A program made the translations under genes and the position numbers. The notes below the pieces were generated by a model. It saw nothing but the letters and a program-made list of their open reading frames with translations, had not been told where the DNA came from and ran no database searches. Positions 32,828-40,828 of a DNA stretch of 64,000 bases are shown one piece after another; position 1 is the stretch's first letter; each line of letters opens with the position of its first letter. Origin of the DNA: a virus; the IMG/VR virus record IMGVR_UViG_3300021364_003460, positions 1 to 64,000 of that record, one strand, 5' to 3'.

Positions 32828-33373
32828 ATGACTAGAATAATTACAGTAACAGGTCATAGACCTAAGTATTTTAAAAATGGCTATAGTGAGCAGCATAATA
32901 AACTTCTCTATAACTTATTTTATAACTGGCTATTTAAAGCTCACTCTGAGAATACAATAGATATCTACATCTCAGGTATGGCGTTGGGAGTAGATATTCA
33001 GTCAACTAAAGCTGCTTTAGATTTAGAGATACCTGTAATAGCAGGAGTACCATTTAAAAACCAAGATGCTAGGTGGTCAGTTAAACAACAAGCTGAGTAC
33101 AGACATTTGCTAACTTTAGTAAAAGAAGTAGTTTATGTAGATGAGCTAACTGACTCCCAATACTTAGTTAAGAACAGTAAACCAGGTTTATATAATCCTT
33201 ACAAACTGCTATTAAGAAACAACTGGATGATTGACCAATGTACAGAAGTGTTAGCCCTTTGGAACAGAAACCCAGAGGGAGGAACTTATCAGGCAGTAAA
33301 GTATGCTAAAAGTAAAGGGCTAACTATAACTAACTTGTGGGATAAATATGAAACTTACAATCAAAGAAGCTAG
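32828..33373 (+). CDS. SLOG-family (YpsA/DUF1273-like) protein
   Basis: A 181-residue protein. TVTGHRPKYF at the N-terminus, IYISGMALGVDIQSTKAALD with the Gly-rich Rossmann turn, AGVPFKNQDARW, and RNNWMIDQCTEVLALWNRNP with GGTYQAVKYA at the end. This is the SLOG nucleotide-ligand fold of YpsA/DprA relatives. Members bind nucleotides or their derivatives. A phage role in sensing or evading nucleotide signals is speculative. Confidence 0.85.
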   Translation: MTRIITVTGHRPKYFKNGYSEQHNKLLYNLFYNWLFKAHSENTIDIYISGMALGVDIQSTKAALDLEIPVIAGVPFKNQDARWSVKQQAEYRHLLTLVKEVVYVDELTDSQYLVKNSKPGLYNPYKLLLRNNWMIDQCTEVLALWNRNPEGGTYQAVKYAKSKGLTITNLWDKYETYNQRS

Positions 33374-33581
33374 ATATCTAGTTAAAGGGTTAGAAGAGTT
33401 AATCAGCAGTATAGATTTACTAGCTGAAATTTATGCACCTACTGACAAAAAAGAAGAGATTGCTGAGATTGTAGAAAAGCAAAGTGAGGGGTTACTTAAA
33501 TTACACAGAGAGTTAAGTGAATATATAACTAAAGTTGAGTGTACAACTCAAATAGAATTTAACTTTGAAGATTACTTATGA
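33348..33581 (+). CDS. Hypothetical protein
   Basis: A 77-residue acidic helical protein, overlapping the SLOG gene by 26 bases. Unassigned. Confidence 0.55.
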   Translation: MKLTIKEARYLVKGLEELISSIDLLAEIYAPTDKKEEIAEIVEKQSEGLLKLHRELSEYITKVECTTQIEFNFEDYL

Positions 33582-33613
33582 ACTTAGAAACTATACAAGT
33601 TTAAAAAAGTGCA

Positions 33614-33805
33614 ATGGGTACAGATATTTATGTACCTTATCTTAGTAATCTAAATAATAAAAAGATAATTTGTGTTACTGTTTCAGATAGTGAAATTAAT
33701 TTAGCTTCTACAAGTACACTTAATAAAACAGGTCAACAAGCTCTACAAGATGGTTTACTTCTAGCTAAGTTGTTACAGAAGTATAATATTGATATAAAAA
33801 GTTAA
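33614..33805 (+). CDS. Hypothetical protein
   Basis: A 63-residue protein, beta-alpha pattern (KKIICVTVSDSEINL then a helix ending LLAKLLQKY). Unassigned. Confidence 0.5.
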   Translation: MGTDIYVPYLSNLNNKKIICVTVSDSEINLASTSTLNKTGQQALQDGLLLAKLLQKYNIDIKS

Positions 33806-33841
33806 CCTAGAACCTTCTACTATTAAGAGACTTTTAAATTA

Positions 33842-34162
33842 ATGAATAATTATGCAAATTTAGCAAGAGAAAAAATACGTTCTATTATAAATAGAGAAAA
33901 TAATAGAAGAGAACTGTGGTTAAAAAGTTGCTGTAATAAACTCTACCCTACCCTAAGTATTGAAGAGTTATCTAGAATAATAAAGTGCATGGAGCTAACT
34001 ATCTATAAAGATGTAGATAATGACGTAGAATACTTAGCTTATGCACGTGACTTTGTAGAAGGAAAACATATAGATTACATAGCTAGTTTTTATAAATAAG
34101 GTTATACTTTACCTACTTTTAAAGATGGAGAACTACAGAAAACTAGGCATTACTATGAATAA
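33842..34162 (+). pseudogene. Small gene with in-frame TAA before its natural end
   Basis: ATG 33842 gives 85 codons to TAA 34097-34099. The same frame continues with GYTLPTFKDGELQKTRHYYE to TAA 34160-34162. That second stop overlaps the RNase HII start exactly as other gene pairs do here. The original protein was probably 106 residues. An 85-residue product may still be made. Function unknown. Confidence 0.45.
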
Positions 34163-34760
34163 AGTAGAACAAAAGATTGTGTTTGGGGTAGATGGAGTAG
34201 CTAGAGGTAATTATGCAGGTATCAACATTTGGTGTATATGCTGAATACCTGAAGGAGTTATCTTACCTGTAAAAGACTCTAAGAAGACTAACAAAAAACA
34301 GAGAATAGAGATAGTAAACCAGATTAAGGATAAGTGTATATGGAGTTTAGGTAGTAGCACTCCTCAGCAAATAGATAGTTTTATTAATGGTATAAATGCA
34401 GCAGAACAACTATCTTTAATGTCAGCTTATAAAGTATTAGAAGAAAGAGGATACCAAGTTAAAGAGGTATATGGAGACTTAGGTATGCCTTCTATATCAG
34501 GATTTAAATCTATTAAACTAAAAGATGCAGATGATTCTATTCCAGCAGTCTCAGCAGCTTCTATCTTTGCTAAGTATGCTTTGGATTTATATTGGGAAAG
34601 GGTTCATGAATATTACCCTCAATATGAGTTTACTAAGAATGCTGGCTATGGAGTCAAAGCTAAAGAAAAAATAACTGAGTTTGAGTTGATTGAAGGCGTA
34701 CATAGATGTAGTTACAAACCTTGTAGTAAGTATTTAGAATCATGCTTGAACAAAGTTTAA
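34155..34760 (+). pseudogene. rnhB: RNase HII-like gene with in-frame TGA
   Basis: From ATG 34155 the frame reads VFGVDGVARGNYAG, then TGA at codon 30 (34242-34244). It continues intact: VILPVKDSKK, VYGDLGMP, AVSAASIFAKYALDLYWE, FTKNAGYG and GVHRCSY, ending at 34760 (202 codons, RNase HII length). The family motif D-E-A-G-R-G reads D-G-V-A-R-G, so the second catalytic carboxylate is also lost. The distal Asp residues remain. RNase HII nicks RNA in DNA-RNA hybrids; this copy is probably inactive unless recoded and using another residue. Confidence 0.7.
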
Positions 34761-34960
34761 TCAATTATTTAAATAAGTTGTTACCTATCATTACAAATGA
34801 AGATTTAAACATAGTAGAAATAGTAACTATTTTCCAAGAAATAGACTTACATTTAAGTAGAGAATTAAATAATGAAATAAAAGGTTACTATTCTTCTTAT
34901 GATGAAGAAGAAGGTATTTACTTTATGTATGATAAGTTTTTAGGGTGGCAAGTAATATGA
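34742..34960 (+). CDS. Hypothetical protein
   Basis: A 72-residue acidic protein starting inside the end of the RNase HII-like gene. Unassigned. Confidence 0.55.
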   Translation: MLEQSLINYLNKLLPIITNEDLNIVEIVTIFQEIDLHLSRELNNEIKGYYSSYDEEEGIYFMYDKFLGWQVI

Positions 34961-35424
34961 GAAAAGTAATTAGAGATAACAAAGTTGCAGTCATCTTAGG
35001 TAACAGGTGGTACACCTCTAACAAAGTATTAGAGTGGGCTTTCTTACCAGAATTAGTTGAGTTAATAGAGTCAGTAGCATATCAAGACATGACTGAAGAA
35101 AAGTCTTATTTTTATAGAGAGAAAAAGCAGCAAATGGTGATAGATTGTTTGCTTAAAGTAGGGTATCAGTTTACTGAAAAAGATTTAGATATTAATAATT
35201 ATTTAAGAGAGTCTGATATTGACACACTCTCAAATATAGAAATAAGTGAACCTGTAGTAATTGCTGATAAATATCTTAATAATAAATTAATTAATGGAGA
35301 TAATTTATATATAGAGTGGGCTGATTGTAATAGAGACTTCTCAATTGATTATTCAGACTATGGTGAATACATAATCTATAAAGATAATATTAAGTGGCTA
35401 AATATAGATGAAAAAGATAACTAA
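34957..35424 (+). CDS. Hypothetical protein
   Basis: A 155-residue protein from ATG 34957 (ATGA overlap); a GTG at 34945 is less likely. Unassigned. Confidence 0.6.
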   Translation: MRKVIRDNKVAVILGNRWYTSNKVLEWAFLPELVELIESVAYQDMTEEKSYFYREKKQQMVIDCLLKVGYQFTEKDLDINNYLRESDIDTLSNIEISEPVVIADKYLNNKLINGDNLYIEWADCNRDFSIDYSDYGEYIIYKDNIKWLNIDEKDN

Positions 35425-35983
35425 AGAAGAGCTATTGACCTATACTAAACCTACTATATTTGAAATAACTTCATGTACTGATACTGAAGAAGAAAAACAT
35501 TATCCAGATAGTTTATGTTTATATGTGAGTCCCCATTGTGAATGTGAAGGATTTGGAGCTTACTTAATTGGAGAGTTTCATACAGAGTATAGCTATGAAA
35601 CTCTTTATTTAACAAGAAGTATAAACTGGGTCTGGGTTTATGAAGAACAAGATTTAATTAACTTAAGAAATCTAATTGATGGAGTTTTAAAAGGTATTAG
35701 TGTAATAGATGTAGAGTGTAGGATAATCAATGAAAATAGTTTACTAGTTAGAGGATACTATTTACCTCTGTATATTAAAGAAGAATTAAAGAAAACTAGT
35801 TTACTTATTAAAGCTATTAATAAGGTTTTAGATTATAAGGGCTACAAAGTAATAGGAATTATTAAAGAAGAAATAATTATAGGTGGTTGCTATAACTATT
35901 ACAGTCACCCTTATGATACTTCTTTACTAGATAAAATATTAAGTTTTGAAGGTTGTGAATTTAAAAAATATAAAGGAGAATAA
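35408..35983 (+). CDS. Hypothetical protein
   Basis: A 191-residue beta-rich protein overlapping the previous gene by 17 bases. No family is recognised. Confidence 0.6.
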   Translation: MKKITKEELLTYTKPTIFEITSCTDTEEEKHYPDSLCLYVSPHCECEGFGAYLIGEFHTEYSYETLYLTRSINWVWVYEEQDLINLRNLIDGVLKGISVIDVECRIINENSLLVRGYYLPLYIKEELKKTSLLIKAINKVLDYKGYKVIGIIKEEIIIGGCYNYYSHPYDTSLLDKILSFEGCEFKKYKGE

Positions 35984-35986
35984 TAT

Positions 35987-36850
35987 ATGTTTGACACAAT
36001 TGAATCAAGTAATTTACCAGCTAACTGGGATAACTATACATTAGAAGAAAGATTACAATATTTAGATAGACAAGAGGCTGCCAAACAAGTTAGAACTTTT
36101 GATTATCCTTTAGACAGTAGCAAACTTAGTAGAAGAAATCCTACAGTTAATGATAAATATATTAATCTGATAAAAGTATTCTTTGCTATTAGAGAAGAAT
36201 GCCATAGGGGTAACTTGGGTACTACATCCAGAGGACAACTAAAAGAATTAAGGTCTATTGAAAAGTTTGAGAAAGTATTTATGTTAAGGTTTACTAACTG
36301 TAGACCTCAATTCTTTAGCTTCAAAAAAGCTGCTGAACTAACAGGACTTTCTGTAGAAGATATAAATAATATTAAAGCTAAACCAAACGGTAAGTATGAA
36401 GGTATTAGATTTGATATTACAGACTTCTTTAACTTGATTGAAGAAACTACTAAAGCAGACTGGGAACAAGATATCTACTCTGCTACTTTGTTTGATAGTG
36501 ATTTAGAAAGGTTGTTGTATAGAGATGTTTTCTATCAAGATAAGATGGTGCAGCTTAAAGAGCATTACTGTTTTAGAAAGCTGTGTACTTATGAGAATGA
36601 AAGAATCAACCCTAATAAAGTTGAATATGCTAAGTTCACTCCAGAGGATAAACAACTACCTGATTGGTATATTCACTTTAGATATGGTACTTTTGATGAA
36701 CTTAAAAGAAAAGAACAATTAGTAGCGTTCTTTAATAACTATGATGATAGATATGATTCTAATGTAGATTACCAAGTTGAGCCAGCTACAGAAGAGCAAA
36801 TTAAAATACACAGAAGTTGGAAGAATAATAACAAAGAAGTGAAAAACTAA
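35987..36850 (+). CDS. Hypothetical protein
   Basis: A 287-residue protein. Helical, with KKAAELTGLSVEDINNIKAK in the middle, which could be a small helix-turn-helix. GGAG lies 8-9 bases upstream. Unassigned. Confidence 0.6.
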   Translation: MFDTIESSNLPANWDNYTLEERLQYLDRQEAAKQVRTFDYPLDSSKLSRRNPTVNDKYINLIKVFFAIREECHRGNLGTTSRGQLKELRSIEKFEKVFMLRFTNCRPQFFSFKKAAELTGLSVEDINNIKAKPNGKYEGIRFDITDFFNLIEETTKADWEQDIYSATLFDSDLERLLYRDVFYQDKMVQLKEHYCFRKLCTYENERINPNKVEYAKFTPEDKQLPDWYIHFRYGTFDELKRKEQLVAFFNNYDDRYDSNVDYQVEPATEEQIKIHRSWKNNNKEVKN

Positions 36851-36866
36851 AGGAGGAACTTTATAT

Positions 36867-37454
36867 ATGTTCAATACTATTGTTAGAGTAGATACAGTTT
36901 TAAGAAACTTAGGAGCAACTATACCTAGTGCAGTATGGAATAATATTAGAAATAAAGATGGAGAAATCTTTAACTATGTAGTAATGAAGGATAAAGAAAC
37001 TGGAGTAGAATATATTCAAGAGTCTGCATTAGGTTTACTTAAATCTATGTATCAAAGATTATATGAAGAACCTAATTATCCTACTACAGAAAACTTAACT
37101 AAGCAAAAAGTTCAGTTAATCACTCAATACAAATATGTAATTGAAGGTAAAGGTTTCAATGACTCAGAAGAATTAAGATTATACTTATCTCAAATGTTGA
37201 GGTCTTATAAAGAGAATCAAAGTTTAACTCAACAAGATAAAGCTTTCTTGGGAGACTTGCTATCTAGGAGTCTTATTGTCAAAGATGAAGTTAATAAATA
37301 TGGTAAAGTAGTTGACTTGATGGTGGCTATTAAACCAGGACACAAGAGTAAAACTTTTCATATAATCTACTCTAATGGTAGAAAGCAGAGTATTAGTATG
37401 AAGAATTATGTTGACCCTGGTAAAGAAGTGTTGGTTAATATTTGGGAAAATTAA
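36867..37454 (+). CDS. DUF3223/DCL-like domain protein
   Basis: A 195-residue protein with a strong ribosome site (AAAGGAGGA). From about residue 95: GKGFNDSEELRLYLSQMLRS, LTQQDKAFLGDLLSRS and later KTFHIIYSNGRKQSISM. This order matches the DCL/DUF3223 domain (F-x-S-x-E-A...F-L-x-x-L-L...F-x-V-x-x-x-D-G). In plants DCL acts in plastid rRNA processing; its phage role is unknown. Confidence 0.5.
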   Translation: MFNTIVRVDTVLRNLGATIPSAVWNNIRNKDGEIFNYVVMKDKETGVEYIQESALGLLKSMYQRLYEEPNYPTTENLTKQKVQLITQYKYVIEGKGFNDSEELRLYLSQMLRSYKENQSLTQQDKAFLGDLLSRSLIVKDEVNKYGKVVDLMVAIKPGHKSKTFHIIYSNGRKQSISMKNYVDPGKEVLVNIWEN

Positions 37455-38288
37455 ATGAATATTAGAGCTACTGAATATTTAATTAACAATAAAGGTAAAC
37501 AAGGTATTTATTTCTATGGTTCTAAAATCTATAGTTTTGATGTACCTGACCAATTAGCCAGCTATGAGTTTGTCCTGTTTCTAAAAGATAATGAAGGTAA
37601 TGTAGAACCTATTACTTTTATAGATACCTTAAATTTAAGAAATTTACCTACTAAGCAAATTAAATTACGTAAATTCTTAGATACTGATAACCCTATTAAA
37701 ACTATAGTTGACTGGGATACTTTTGTACAACAAACTCAACCTGAACTTTATAAGTACCATAAAAAAAGGTTACTTAGAAAAGCAGCTAAAGTTATACCTT
37801 CTAAAAAAGAGATAGTAGTGCCTTGGCTTAGTGAAGAGGATAAGTTAGATTTCTTAGAGTTTACTAATAACCATGCTTTTAGTTTTGAGCTAGAAAGTAA
37901 ATATGGAGCAGCAGCTTGTATAAGTAGTTCCCAAATATTTGGTTACTCTAATTATCCTTTTGACCTAGCTCCTCTAGAAGAAGTCTGGAGAGATGTAGAT
38001 TTACCCTATGGATTTACTTATAAATCTACAAGAGATAAAGTAATAGACTTTAATAATTTTCCTTTAAATATACAATTAGAGTTAGCTAAAAGGTATATTA
38101 ATTCCATTAAGCACTCAGAGAAGTATTTACCTTACCAGGTTTATCTAGCAGGTACAGATGACTTTTCTTATAGTAAATACTTTTGTACTTTAGAGGAAGC
38201 TGAACAAGAGTTAGATTACTTAAGAATGATGCAACCTTTAGACGTTAAATTAGATATTTTAGATAGAGGATATTTGTTTACTAATTAA
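37455..38288 (+). CDS. Hypothetical protein
   Basis: A 277-residue protein starting on the base after the previous stop. Beta-rich N-terminus, basic middle (KKRLLRKAAKVIPSKK). Unassigned. Confidence 0.6.
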   Translation: MNIRATEYLINNKGKQGIYFYGSKIYSFDVPDQLASYEFVLFLKDNEGNVEPITFIDTLNLRNLPTKQIKLRKFLDTDNPIKTIVDWDTFVQQTQPELYKYHKKRLLRKAAKVIPSKKEIVVPWLSEEDKLDFLEFTNNHAFSFELESKYGAAACISSSQIFGYSNYPFDLAPLEEVWRDVDLPYGFTYKSTRDKVIDFNNFPLNIQLELAKRYINSIKHSEKYLPYQVYLAGTDDFSYSKYFCTLEEAEQELDYLRMMQPLDVKLDILDRGYLFTN

Positions 38289-38290
38289 CT

Positions 38291-38569
38291 ATGATTGATA
38301 CATTAAACTTATACCCAGACTTTGTAATGTCAGAAGTTTGGAACTATTATCTAACTAAAATTAGAGAGCTCTCTCCTAAGTTAGCTGATATTATTAACAA
38401 ATATGGAATAGGCACTAAAGTTAACTTAGATGGGTATGACTTTGAAAGTGGACAGCTATTAGATGACATTCCTAAAGTTTACAAAAAAGAGATATATGAG
38501 TCTACTGTTTATGATTTAATATGTGAGTTAGCTAATGAATATGGAAATTGGTGTTTACAGCATAGCTAA
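38291..38569 (+). CDS. Hypothetical protein
   Basis: A 92-residue helical protein overlapping the zinc-ribbon gene downstream. Unassigned. Confidence 0.6.
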   Translation: MIDTLNLYPDFVMSEVWNYYLTKIRELSPKLADIINKYGIGTKVNLDGYDFESGQLLDDIPKVYKKEIYESTVYDLICELANEYGNWCLQHS

Positions 38570-38762
38570 CTGCCCTAACTGTAAAAAGTTAGTAATACCT
38601 ACCTCTTCTGGTGGAGTGGGCTATGTACACAAAGAATACTTTTATGAAGAGCAAGAAGTTTGGAGTTACACTTGCCCTGAATGTAACTACTCTGATATAG
38701 ATGATAACTGGAGTATTGAAGAAGGATTTTGTAATTTAGAAGAGAAGGAATATTATACTTGA
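38541..38762 (+). CDS. Small zinc-ribbon protein
   Basis: A 73-residue protein with CPNCKK and, 33 residues on, CPEC: two CxxC pairs forming a zinc ribbon. ATG 38535 is an alternative start. Function unknown. Confidence 0.6.
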   Translation: MEIGVYSIANCPNCKKLVIPTSSGGVGYVHKEYFYEEQEVWSYTCPECNYSDIDDNWSIEEGFCNLEEKEYYT

Positions 38763-39181
38763 CTGAACTAATTAAAATAGCTTCAATGAGAGGTAATCTA
38801 TTTCCTGAATTAGGTTATATAAATATTAGAGTAGATAGAGCTTCTGTACTGGGTAATCCTTTTGAGCTAACTAAAGAAGAAGATAGAGATAGAGTATGTG
38901 ATGCTTATGAAGAGTGGTTTCAATTTAACTTAAGTGAAAGTTACAAAGAAAATCACTATATTGATTTATCTTATTGGACTAATAAAGGTTTTAAGATAGC
39001 AGCCAAGTTTAAAGAACCAAGTTGTCAGCAAGTTACTAATGAAGTTAACAGACATGTAGATTTATTGTTTGAGGGTAAAAAGATTAGGTATATTTGTTGG
39101 TGCAAAAAACCTAAAGTAGAAGTTAGATGTCACGCTGACTCCATTAAAAAAGAAGTGTTAAGGAAATATAATACAAACTAA
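38759..39181 (+). CDS. DUF4326 family protein
   Basis: A 140-residue protein starting at TTG 38759, overlapping the previous stop. INIRVDRASVLGNPFEL, then RYICWCKKPKVEVRCHADSI near the end. These match DUF4326 (R-x-S-V-L-G-N-P-F and C-W-C-x-P...C-H-x-D-x-I), small phage/bacterial proteins with a likely metal site and unknown role. Confidence 0.8.
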   Translation: MTELIKIASMRGNLFPELGYINIRVDRASVLGNPFELTKEEDRDRVCDAYEEWFQFNLSESYKENHYIDLSYWTNKGFKIAAKFKEPSCQQVTNEVNRHVDLLFEGKKIRYICWCKKPKVEVRCHADSIKKEVLRKYNTN

Positions 39182-39221
39182 AACAAGAGAATTATTTAAC
39201 TTTGTTGTACTAATAAAAAAT

Positions 39222-39239
39222 TCCCATATTGGGACTTTT
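39222..39239 (+). terminator. Weak terminator-like hairpin
   Basis: TCCC-ATATT-GGGA, then CTTTT, 40 bases after the DUF4326 gene. The stem is short. Confidence 0.35.
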
Positions 39240-39331
39240 CTAACTATGCTCCTACAGCAGATAATAAGTTTATTAGCCTCTATTGCTAAGAAGATACAGG
39301 TACTATAGATATTAGTTTACTAGATAATAAT

Positions 39332-39427
39332 ATGACTAATATATCAACAGTCTTAGAAGTAGGTGATCGCTCACAGATAACTACAGTGCTAGATATACTA
39401 CTGTTTGCTATAGAAAAAGATGAATAA
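39332..39427 (+). CDS. 31-residue protein or remnant of a longer gene
   Basis: ATG 39332 to TAA 39425-39427, overlapping the next ATG. The frame is coding-like upstream too (FSNYAPTADNKFISLY) but is broken by a TAA at about 39289. It may be the tail of a decayed gene. The rest of the 39182-39419 gap shows nothing else. Confidence 0.3.
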   Translation: MTNISTVLEVGDRSQITTVLDILLFAIEKDE

Positions 39428-39602
39428 AACTATGTGGGTTGAAGTTAAAAAGCCAACTACTTTAAATAAGTTTACAGAGTTAATACTCTTACAAGAAGAA
39501 ATAGAAAAGTTATTAAAAGAGTATGCTAACTTAAACAAAGAAGATGCAGAATTCAAAGAAGTATACCTTGAATATGGAAGAAAGGATTTAATAAAAACTT
39601 AG
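39420..39602 (+). CDS. Hypothetical protein
   Basis: A 60-residue helical protein (LILLQEEIEKLLKEYANLNK) ending where the macrodomain gene begins. Unassigned. Confidence 0.5.
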   Translation: MNKTMWVEVKKPTTLNKFTELILLQEEIEKLLKEYANLNKEDAEFKEVYLEYGRKDLIKT

Positions 39603-40067
39603 ATGAATACTTTAAACATCATAAACAAAGATATTCTAACTGTAGAGAAAGGTATCATAGTTCAACAAGTTAATGCTATAGGTAAAACTGGAGCTGGGCT
39701 AAGTGGAGCTATTAATACTAAGTATCCTAACGTTAGAGAACTATACTTAAAGATTAAAGAGTTAGATGGATTACAAATGGGAAATGTTATCTGGTCTAAA
39801 CCAACTAAAAACCTTTTCATAGCTTCTATAGTAGGGCAACAAAATGTAGGAACTTACAAAGTGCAAACTAATTTTGATGCCTTAAGAAAAGGATTACAAG
39901 AAGTAGCTAGGATAGTTAAAAATGGACATGAGGTGTTCATCCCTTACTATTTAGGTTCTGGCTTAGGAGGAGGACCAACTCAACAGACTAAACAAGAAAC
40001 ATGGGAGAAGGTAAGTAACATTATTTGGGAAGAAATACCTGATGCAATCATTTGTAGGAAAGTTTAA
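39603..40067 (+). CDS. Macrodomain protein (ADP-ribose-binding/hydrolase-like)
   Basis: A 154-residue single macrodomain. IVQQVNAIGKTGAGLSGAI is the first ADP-ribose loop and VFIPYYLGSGLGGG the phosphate loop, most like the TARG1/ALC1 branch. Such proteins remove ADP-ribose from proteins or nucleic acids or hydrolyse ADP-ribose 1''-phosphate. The latter derives from the product of the KptA reaction encoded at 6582. Undoing host ADP-ribosyl toxins is equally possible. A terminator follows. Confidence 0.85.
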   Translation: MNTLNIINKDILTVEKGIIVQQVNAIGKTGAGLSGAINTKYPNVRELYLKIKELDGLQMGNVIWSKPTKNLFIASIVGQQNVGTYKVQTNFDALRKGLQEVARIVKNGHEVFIPYYLGSGLGGGPTQQTKQETWEKVSNIIWEEIPDAIICRKV

Positions 40068-40082
40068 AGATTCTCTTTAGAG

Positions 40083-40116
40083 AAAGCTCAGTTAAAGCTG
40101 ACTGAGTTTATTTTAA
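40083..40116 (+). terminator. Rho-independent terminator
   Basis: CTCAGT (40087-40092) with ACTGAG (40101-40106), extended by weaker A-T pairs, then TTTATTTTAA. Confidence 0.6.
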
Positions 40117-40141
40117 TAGTTAAAGTTTAGAAAACATAATA

Positions 40142-40789
40142 ATGACTACAGAAGTAAGACTAAAGAAAACTTACAAGTCTGGCAGCAATGGGGATACTGG
40201 AATGAGTTATGTATTACATAACAGACCTCCTATTCTCAAATCTTCTCCTGCTTGTAAAGTTCAAGGTGAAATAGAAAAAGTAAGGCATAACATAGAAGAG
40301 TTACTGTATTCTTGTACTCTAATTCAAGAAGACTTAACTTATGTTCTTACTTGGTTAGATAGAAATCTATTTTCTCTAGCTAGTTTCTGTTATATGAAAG
40401 GAGAAAGTAGCAATCATGTATTACCTACAGAGTTGTTAGATTTCTTAGATAAGAAAACTGCTGAATTGAAAGTAGAAGTAGGTGATTGCCAAGACTTCTT
40501 AAATCAATCTCACATTAATCTGATTAAGTTAGATGGTATTAGAATTGAAGTTAGACAACTAGAGTCAGCTTATGTAGCTTGGTGGCATACTCAAGAAATG
40601 ATATCTTTCCTTATGGATAGAGATGACTTAATTACAGGAGTAAAACATCATGCAGCTATATTAAATAGATTGTCAGCTTACTTGTTTGAAGCTACTAGAA
40701 TGGAAGCTAAACTAATGAATACTAAAGATATTTATGTAGAGCAAAGACCTTGGCAAGCTAACTTAGAATCTTTTAATCCACCTTTATAA
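40142..40789 (+). CDS. PduO-type cobalamin adenosyltransferase-like protein
   Basis: A 215-residue protein. KTYKSGSNGDTGMSYV recalls the PduO N-terminal ATP loop (T-x-x-G-D-x-G-x-T-S). A Lys-Ser follows, then GEIEKVRHNIEELL in place of the usual G-x-x-D-E-L helix, and a long helical body. The match is partial and several PduO residues differ. The next gene is a class II ribonucleotide reductase that needs adenosylcobalamin, which makes this assignment attractive. It could also be an unrelated helical protein. Confidence 0.45.
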   Translation: MTTEVRLKKTYKSGSNGDTGMSYVLHNRPPILKSSPACKVQGEIEKVRHNIEELLYSCTLIQEDLTYVLTWLDRNLFSLASFCYMKGESSNHVLPTELLDFLDKKTAELKVEVGDCQDFLNQSHINLIKLDGIRIEVRQLESAYVAWWHTQEMISFLMDRDDLITGVKHHAAILNRLSAYLFEATRMEAKLMNTKDIYVEQRPWQANLESFNPPL

Positions 40790-40798
40790 TAGAATTTA

Positions 40799-40806
40799 TA
40801 TAAACT
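40799..40806 (+). promoter_or_regulatory. TATAAACT promoter-like box
   Basis: TATAAACT, a variant of TATAAATA, 22 bases before ATG 40829 of the reductase. Confidence 0.4.
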
Positions 40807-40828
40807 TACAATTTAATAACAACTAAAC

